Shown piece after piece: positions 58,909-64,000 of a stretch of 64,000 bases of DNA. The DNA lies in contig JBMHCR010000007.1 of NCBI GenBank assembly GCA_049889815.1, forward strand, positions 1 through 64,000, written 5' to 3'. This DNA comes from JBPOFY01 sp049889815. GTDB lineage: Bacteria; Verrucomicrobiota; Verrucomicrobiia; Opitutales; Coraliomargaritaceae. Numbering within the stretch: position 1 is the stretch's first letter; every line of letters begins with the position of its first letter. The notes below the pieces were generated by a model. The model had not been told where the DNA came from, made no database searches, and saw nothing but the letters and a program-made list of their open reading frames with translations. The translations under genes and the position numbers were made by a program.

Positions 58909-59874
58909 ATGGAAGATGTAACTTACACCTTAGAATTTGAGAAACCACTGCGCGAACTAGAGAAGCAACTGACCACTTTGCGAACCGTTTCTGACGAATC
59001 AAAAGTCGACGTTAGCAATGAGATCTCAGCAATCGAGCAAAAGATCGAAAAGACCAAGGCGGACATCTATTCTAATCTAACACCATGGCAACGCGTGCAG
59101 CTTTCTCGCCACCCCAAGCGCCCCTACTCCTTGGACTACATTGCCAATATTTTTTCAGATTTTGAGGAATTGCATGGCGATCGCCGTTATCGCGACGATG
59201 CTGCGATTGTGGGCGGTCCTGCTTTTCTCGATGGTAAACCTGTAATGGTTATAGGTCAGCAAAAAGGCCGTAACACCAAAGATAACTTGAAGCGTAACTT
59301 CGGTTGCCCTCACCCCGAAGGTTACCGCAAGGCGATGCGCCTGATGCGAATGGCCGAAAAGTTTGAGATGCCAATCATCACGTTTATTGACACCCCAGGG
59401 GCCTACCCCGGGATTGGAGCAGAGGAACGTCACGTCGCGGAGGCGATTGCAGTAAATATACGCGACATGAGTGCGCTTAAGGTCCCAATCATCACAATCG
59501 TTATCGGTGAAGGTGGTTCCGGCGGTGCTTTGGGTATGGCAGTGGCAGACGAAGTGATGATCATGGAGAATAGCTACTATTCAGTCATATCTCCTGAGGG
59601 TTGCGCCGCGATTCTCTGGAAGGATCGTGCAGCAGCTCCAAAGGCGGCCGACGCGCTACGCTTCAGTCCGGAACATTTAAAAAAATTCAACGTCGTCGAC
59701 CGCATCGTAAAAGAACCTGTGGGCGGTGCGCACCGAAATCACAATGCGGCAAGTGTATCGGTAAAAGAAGCAATCGTCGACACACTCGACAAGCTCGAGA
59801 AGAAGACCCAGAAGGAACTAATGGACGATCGTTATGAGAAATTCCGCAATCTCGGGATTTTTGTAGAGGCCTAA
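58909..59874 (+). CDS. accA: Acetyl-CoA carboxylase carboxyltransferase subunit alpha
   Basis: The protein has 321 residues. It transfers the carboxyl group to acetyl-CoA, the first step of fatty-acid synthesis. LEFEKPLRELEKQL at the start, LHGDRRYRDDAAIVGG near 88 and GEGGSGGALGMAVADEV near 203 are AccA signatures. Full length. Followed by an intrinsic terminator. Confidence 0.97.
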   Translation: MEDVTYTLEFEKPLRELEKQLTTLRTVSDESKVDVSNEISAIEQKIEKTKADIYSNLTPWQRVQLSRHPKRPYSLDYIANIFSDFEELHGDRRYRDDAAIVGGPAFLDGKPVMVIGQQKGRNTKDNLKRNFGCPHPEGYRKAMRLMRMAEKFEMPIITFIDTPGAYPGIGAEERHVAEAIAVNIRDMSALKVPIITIVIGEGGSGGALGMAVADEVMIMENSYYSVISPEGCAAILWKDRAAAPKAADALRFSPEHLKKFNVVDRIVKEPVGGAHRNHNAASVSVKEAIVDTLDKLEKKTQKELMDDRYEKFRNLGIFVEA

Positions 59875-59899
59875 TTTTGATAGCTTCTAATCGACCTTG

Positions 59900-59928
59900 A
59901 AAGCGTCCTTGGCAGGGGCGCTTTTTTT
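59900..59928 (+). terminator. Terminator of accA
   Basis: AAAGCGTCC pairs with GGGGCGCTTT around TTGGCA, followed by seven T. It lies between the convergent accA and MBL genes. Confidence 0.85.
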
Positions 59929-59939
59929 ATTTTGAAAGC

Positions 59940-60722
59940 CTACCAACTCACACGCAGACCATCGTAGGCAAGCCGAATATTCTCAGGCAGACTTTGTTCG
60001 GTTTTCTCATGGTCAACCATGAAAGTCATGTGCGTAAGGAAAGACAACTGCGCGCCAATTTCAACAGCTGCTCGTGTGGCTTCATCTACAGTCATGTGTG
60101 AGGGGTGCGGATTCGGACGCAAACCATCCAATACAACGACATCAGCATTTTCTGCCAGCAACCTAGCCTCCCCACCCACTTCTTTACAATCAGTGAAGTA
60201 GGCTAGCTTTTTTCCAGTTTCGTTTTCGGTAAAAATCAGCCCAAGAACCTTCATCGCGCCATGCGGCAACTCGACGGCCTCAATCAAACCGCCAGGAACC
60301 TCAAGCTCCTTTGGCATCGCCTCTAGTCGAAAGGCTGGATATCCCTTCACCGCGGGCTTTTCCAGTATTGCGTAGGGAAAAATTTCACGAACTCTTTGGA
60401 GTCCTACCTCGCTACTATAAACGGGCAAGGCCATGCCGCCCTTTAGATCGCAAAACCTACGCAAATCGTCCATACCAAGAATGTGATCGGCATGCGGATG
60501 AGTAAGGATAAAGGTATCTATCTGCGTAATCCCATTTTGAATGCACTGCATGCGAAACTCGGGAGCTGCATCGACCTGTATAAAATGCCCACCCATCTCA
60601 ACGTGAATAGAAGTTCGCGTCCTCCAGTTTTTCGGGTTGTCAAAATCGCAACCTCGCCCCTCAGGCTGAGCGATCATCGGCACTCCCTGCGAAGTTCCAG
60701 TCCCTAAAAATATTAACTCCAT
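59940..60722 (-). CDS. MBL-fold metallohydrolase, PhnP/RNase Z-like
   Basis: The protein has 260 residues. ELIFLGTGTSQGVP at the start and the metal motif THPHADHILGMDDL near 78, plus FTDCKE and DGLRP later, are those of PhnP-type phosphodiesterases. Probable cytoplasmic phosphodiesterase; substrate unknown. ATG at 60722 fits the family start. Confidence 0.88.
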   Translation of the reverse strand: MELIFLGTGTSQGVPMIAQPEGRGCDFDNPKNWRTRTSIHVEMGGHFIQVDAAPEFRMQCIQNGITQIDTFILTHPHADHILGMDDLRRFCDLKGGMALPVYSSEVGLQRVREIFPYAILEKPAVKGYPAFRLEAMPKELEVPGGLIEAVELPHGAMKVLGLIFTENETGKKLAYFTDCKEVGGEARLLAENADVVVLDGLRPNPHPSHMTVDEATRAAVEIGAQLSFLTHMTFMVDHEKTEQSLPENIRLAYDGLRVSW

Positions 60723-60784
60723 AAACACCCAAACGATGGCCCCTTATTCTTGTATTAGCAATATAGTAAGATCGATAAAGTAGC

Positions 60785-61717
60785 TCATTCTGCGAATGCT
60801 CCCACAGCACCGTCCTCAAATACAAAGTCAGCGTAAACCATCCGGTGATCGCTTCCAATCGGCGCCGACTCAATATCCACAATTGAACCTGCTTCATTCT
60901 TCACAAAATTAAACATCGAATCGGAAAGCACGAATCCATCAACAGCCTGATAGTTCGATCCTTTTTCATAAAAATAAGTCCAGACCTCACCTCGAGTGTC
61001 AGACGCCAGCAGACTCGTTCCGAACTCTAAGTCTCCTTTTCGATAGAATCGACGTAAGGGCGCACTGCCCGGGGGGGCATTAAAGTCTCCAACGATCATA
61101 AAGCGTCGATAGCCACGTTCTATTGTTCGTTCTAACACTACATCGCGGCACGCCTGAGCCTCCCGCGCACGCCGATTTTCCGAATTGGGATCTTCCTTAT
61201 CTTCAGTATAACGGCTCTTTAGATGCAACGTGAAAACCACAAATGGTTGCCCATCAAAACCAGCAAAGGTCGCCTCTAATATGCCACGCTTCACTCGCTC
61301 GCGGCGGTCTAAATAGTTAAAATCGATATAGCTGTGCTTTTGCACCTCCAGCGGTTCAATTTTTGCCAAAATCGCCAAATGCCGATCTGGATCGTTTCCG
61401 ACCATATGAACCATGTATGGGTAGTAAAGACCCTCTCGTTTTAGATCTGTACGCAGCTCCTCAAGAAAACCAATCGTACCCATCTCTTGTAACACCAAAA
61501 TGTCTGGTTCCGCCGCTCGAATCACCTCGCGCACAGCAGCCTTCTCAATCTCTGGCTTTGGATAGGACGGGCGCCAACTTGCGCCCACATACCGGTCCAT
61601 TACAAGATAATTGCGGACGTTGTAGGTAGCGATCCTCAACTGCTCGGCACTAAGGCCGCAGCTCACCAACAAGACACCTAATAAATAAAAACCGATATAT
61701 CGCGAGAGGTGCTGCAT
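60785..61717 (-). CDS. Exported endonuclease/exonuclease/phosphatase-family protein
   Basis: The protein has 310 residues with a signal peptide (YIGFYLLGVLLVSCGLSAEQ); the Cys before GLSA could be a lipobox. The EEP fold shows TYNVRNY, LQEMG, TLHLKSR, VGDFNAPPG and the C-terminal GSDHRMV, with all catalytic residues present. It is a phosphoesterase or nuclease acting outside the cytoplasm. Lies 9 bases after the M48 peptidase gene on the same strand. Confidence 0.88.
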   Translation of the reverse strand: MQHLSRYIGFYLLGVLLVSCGLSAEQLRIATYNVRNYLVMDRYVGASWRPSYPKPEIEKAAVREVIRAAEPDILVLQEMGTIGFLEELRTDLKREGLYYPYMVHMVGNDPDRHLAILAKIEPLEVQKHSYIDFNYLDRRERVKRGILEATFAGFDGQPFVVFTLHLKSRYTEDKEDPNSENRRAREAQACRDVVLERTIERGYRRFMIVGDFNAPPGSAPLRRFYRKGDLEFGTSLLASDTRGEVWTYFYEKGSNYQAVDGFVLSDSMFNFVKNEAGSIVDIESAPIGSDHRMVYADFVFEDGAVGAFAE

Positions 61718-61726
61718 CGTCTGAAC

Positions 61727-62989
61727 TCAGCCTAGACGCGGATACTGTCTCATCGAACTTTCACGCTCTAGTAGCGTTGGATGTGAATAATAAAAGCTAC
61801 TATAAAGTGGATGCGGGGTTAGATTACTTAAATTTTCCTTATGAAGCTTGCGAAGCGCTTGACTCAAGGGCACTGCGCTGCCCATGGCGTCTCGGGCAAA
61901 TGCATCAGCCTCATATTCGTGCCTACGAGACAGGCGACTTGTTAGAGGCGATAGCCAAAAAGTCACCAAGCCACTCAGCATAACGAAAAGGAGAAAGATC
62001 GGCACAATGTTGCCCGCAACCTCAGCATCGAAATAAAACGCCTCTGCGAGCCATGATCCATTCGACAGCCATCCGAGCATGAAGAACATCAAAAACGTGC
62101 TCAGACCGGAGAAAGCTATCATTTTAGGAATGTGACCCAACTTGTAGTGGCCAATCTCATGAGCAAGGACCGCCTCCAATTCCTCTTCGTCCATTTGTTC
62201 GATTAAGGTGTCATAAAGAACGATACGCCGAAATTTTCCATATCCCGAGAAATAGGCATTAGAATGCCCTGATCGTTTGCTACCATCCACCACAAGAATC
62301 GTCTGCGCCTTAAAGCCAGTGCGTTCAGCCAGCGCGATCAAACGTTCTTTAAGAGCTCCCTCTTCCAATGGCTTGAACTTGTTGAATAAAGGCATGATAA
62401 ACATCGGGTAAGCCACAACCATTACCAGCTGAAAAATGAAAAAAACTGCAAAACCCCACAACCACCAAAGCGATCCTGTTGCGGTTACCAAATAGATCAA
62501 TAGTGCCAAAAGTGGAAAGCCGATGATGAAGCCGATGATGAGCCCTTTTATCTTATCCATGAACCACAATGAAACCGTGCTTTTATTAAATCCGAAGCGG
62601 CCTTCCAGTTTAAACGTGCCCCACCAATCGAACGGCAAAGCCGGCAATCCGAGAATGATAGAGACTAAAAACAGCACACACGCCTGCCCCCAAACACCAA
62701 AACCAAGCACGCCACTCAGCACATTGTATAACCATGGCAAAATTCCCAAAAGCAATACCCCAGCACATATCAAGCTATCGTAGAGATCACTGATAATGCT
62801 AAAGCGGGTTTTCGCCTCTGTATATCTGATCGAATTTTGGTAGGTGGCCAGATCGATGAAATCTAGAAAAGCATCCGGCACCCGATCTGCGAGCGAACGT
62901 GCGTAATGCATGTTGATCGAATCCAGCGTGATGCCAATCACCAGCTTGAGGACTAAAAGACAGATAAAAGTTATTAAAATGATATCCAT
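61727..62989 (-). CDS. M48-family (Ste24-like) zinc metallopeptidase, multi-pass membrane
   Basis: The protein has 420 residues and six or seven membrane segments. The zinc motif HEIGH is in AVLAHEIGHYKLGH near 278, and the third ligand Glu is in SRRHEYEADAFA near 350. The N-terminal FDWWGTFKLEGRFGFNKST segment is typical of CAAX-prenyl-protease-type M48A enzymes. In bacteria these act in membrane protein quality control. ATG at 62989 is chosen; GAGG lies upstream. Confidence 0.93.
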   Translation of the reverse strand: MDIILITFICLLVLKLVIGITLDSINMHYARSLADRVPDAFLDFIDLATYQNSIRYTEAKTRFSIISDLYDSLICAGVLLLGILPWLYNVLSGVLGFGVWGQACVLFLVSIILGLPALPFDWWGTFKLEGRFGFNKSTVSLWFMDKIKGLIIGFIIGFPLLALLIYLVTATGSLWWLWGFAVFFIFQLVMVVAYPMFIMPLFNKFKPLEEGALKERLIALAERTGFKAQTILVVDGSKRSGHSNAYFSGYGKFRRIVLYDTLIEQMDEEELEAVLAHEIGHYKLGHIPKMIAFSGLSTFLMFFMLGWLSNGSWLAEAFYFDAEVAGNIVPIFLLFVMLSGLVTFWLSPLTSRLSRRHEYEADAFARDAMGSAVPLSQALRKLHKENLSNLTPHPLYSSFYYSHPTLLERESSMRQYPRLG

Positions 62990-63128
62990 ATCGGCCTCTT
63001 GAACACAGAGGTATTTGCCATGCGGGTAAAGCAAATCTTTTACGCTAGAATCTGCTAAAATTCACGCATCATGCAAAAATTCTAATTTCAATGTTGGACG
63101 TTCGAGAATCCGCGTTCAACGTGTTGGA

Positions 63129-64000
63129 ATGTCAGGAGAATATACTGAAGATAGCATTAAATCACTCGATTGGAAACAGCACATCCGCCTCCGCCCGGGC
63201 ATGTATATTGGCAAACTTGGCGATGGCTCTTGTTCGGACGATGGCATCTATATCCTGCTAAAAGAAGTGATCGACAACTCCATCGACGAATTCGTAATGG
63301 GCAACGGTAAGGTGATTGAAGTCAACATTGACGGGACCCATGTTTCGGTGCGCGATTTCGGTCGCGGCATACCCCTCGGCAAACTCAAGGACTGCGCGTC
63401 CAAGATCAATACAGGTGCAAAATATGATTCGGAAGCCTTTAAAAAGTCTGTCGGACTCAACGGTGTAGGCATCAAGGCTGTCAACGCCCTCTCATCCGAG
63501 TTTGAGATTCAAGCCTATCGCGAAGAAAAGACCCGCCGTGTTGCGTTCGCCCAAGGTGAACTCACTGCCGAAGATAAGCGCGACAAAGCGTCTAAAGGTG
63601 CTAAGAATGGCACCTCACTGCGCTTCGACCCCGATCCAAAGATTTTCGGCAAAGTGCGCTTTCGCGAAGACTATGTTGAGGACATGCTGTGGAATTATGC
63701 CTACCTAAACAGTGGACTCACTATCGTTTACAACGGCAAAAAATTTAGCTCCGATAAAGGGCTTCATGACCTTCTTGAAAATAAAATCGACGGTAGCCCA
63801 ATCTATCCGATCGTGCATTTAAAGGACAAGGACGTCGAAGTCGCCTTCACTCACAACGATGCGTACGGCGAAGATTACTACTCTTTCGTCAATGGTCAGC
63901 ACACTACCATGGGCGGCACTCACCTCGCCGCATTCCGAGAGGCGCTGGCCAAAACTATCAAGGAATTCTACAAAAAGGATTTCGACGCGGTCGATATTCG
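63129..64000 (+). CDS. parE: DNA topoisomerase IV subunit B, N-terminal part (3' end outside window)
   Basis: The frame is open to the right edge. The 290 residues seen hold the GHKL ATPase: RLRPGMYIGKLG, EVIDNSIDEFVMG, DFGRGIPL and GLNGVGIKAVNALS, then the start of the transducer domain. It differs clearly from the gyrB in this window and matches the ParE type (no acidic extension, shorter ATP lid). With ParC it decatenates chromosomes. ATG at 63129 is the only good start. Confidence 0.92.
   Translation, partial: MSGEYTEDSIKSLDWKQHIRLRPGMYIGKLGDGSCSDDGIYILLKEVIDNSIDEFVMGNGKVIEVNIDGTHVSVRDFGRGIPLGKLKDCASKINTGAKYDSEAFKKSVGLNGVGIKAVNALSSEFEIQAYREEKTRRVAFAQGELTAEDKRDKASKGAKNGTSLRFDPDPKIFGKVRFREDYVEDMLWNYAYLNSGLTIVYNGKKFSSDKGLHDLLENKIDGSPIYPIVHLKDKDVEVAFTHNDAYGEDYYSFVNGQHTTMGGTHLAAFREALAKTIKEFYKKDFDAVDI

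Overview
The window looks like chromosome of a marine Verrucomicrobiota bacterium, most likely class Opitutae (Coraliomargarita/Lentimonas-like). This is inferred from gene content: a diderm envelope set (KdtA, an LptE-like lipoprotein, a BamD-like TPR protein), an ECF sigma/FecR pair embedded among secreted polysaccharide-degrading enzymes, and separate GyrA/GyrB and ParE genes. No taxonomic search was possible.

Region 1 (1-12.45 kb) is the right end of a mobile genomic island. It carries a restriction-like operon: a helicase truncated by the window edge, a 1302-residue Eco57I-type DNA methyltransferase and an ABC-type ATPase. A second, tightly coupled cassette follows: an Abi_2/HEPN protein preceded by a structured terminator-like RNA, an EVE-domain protein and an Mrr_N-like winged-helix protein. 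Two tandem tyrosine recombinases then point back at the island. The island abuts the 3' end of ssrA (tmRNA, minus strand, 12477-12821), a classic integration site, so the ssrA end is the probable attachment site.

Region 2 (13-23 kb) is a polysaccharide-utilisation cluster: a secreted GH86-like enzyme, a GH29 alpha-L-fucosidase without a signal peptide, an ECF sigma factor overlapping a FecR-type anti-sigma factor, and a 1420-residue secreted multidomain DUF5060 glycoside hydrolase. The FecR protein and the giant enzyme end in the same kind of carbohydrate-binding-like (CBM96/DNRLRE) domain, which suggests a sensing logic.

Region 3 (23-44 kb) is ordinary core chromosome: an Mrp/HCF101-like ATPase, rpmG (bL33), a GspF/PilC-like protein, argG, a TPR protein, glmM and trpD on the minus strand, uppP, elbB, the rpmF-plsX-fabH fatty-acid operon, BamD-like and LptE-like genes, a HisI variant, transketolase, a degenerate-motif metallophosphoesterase with a membrane partner behind purC, and tRNA-Glu(UUC).

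Region 4 (44-64 kb) has a decayed response-regulator fragment beside the tRNA, a trypsin-like protease, queG, a DUF457 membrane hydrolase, kdtA, gyrB-gyrA, topB, a CT398-like zinc-ribbon coiled-coil protein, accA, an MBL-fold hydrolase, an exported endonuclease/phosphatase-family protein, an M48 peptidase and the 5' part of parE, which runs off the right edge. The most promising candidates for undescribed biology are the RNA + Abi_2 + EVE + winged-helix cassette and the FecR/secreted-enzyme shared sensor domain.
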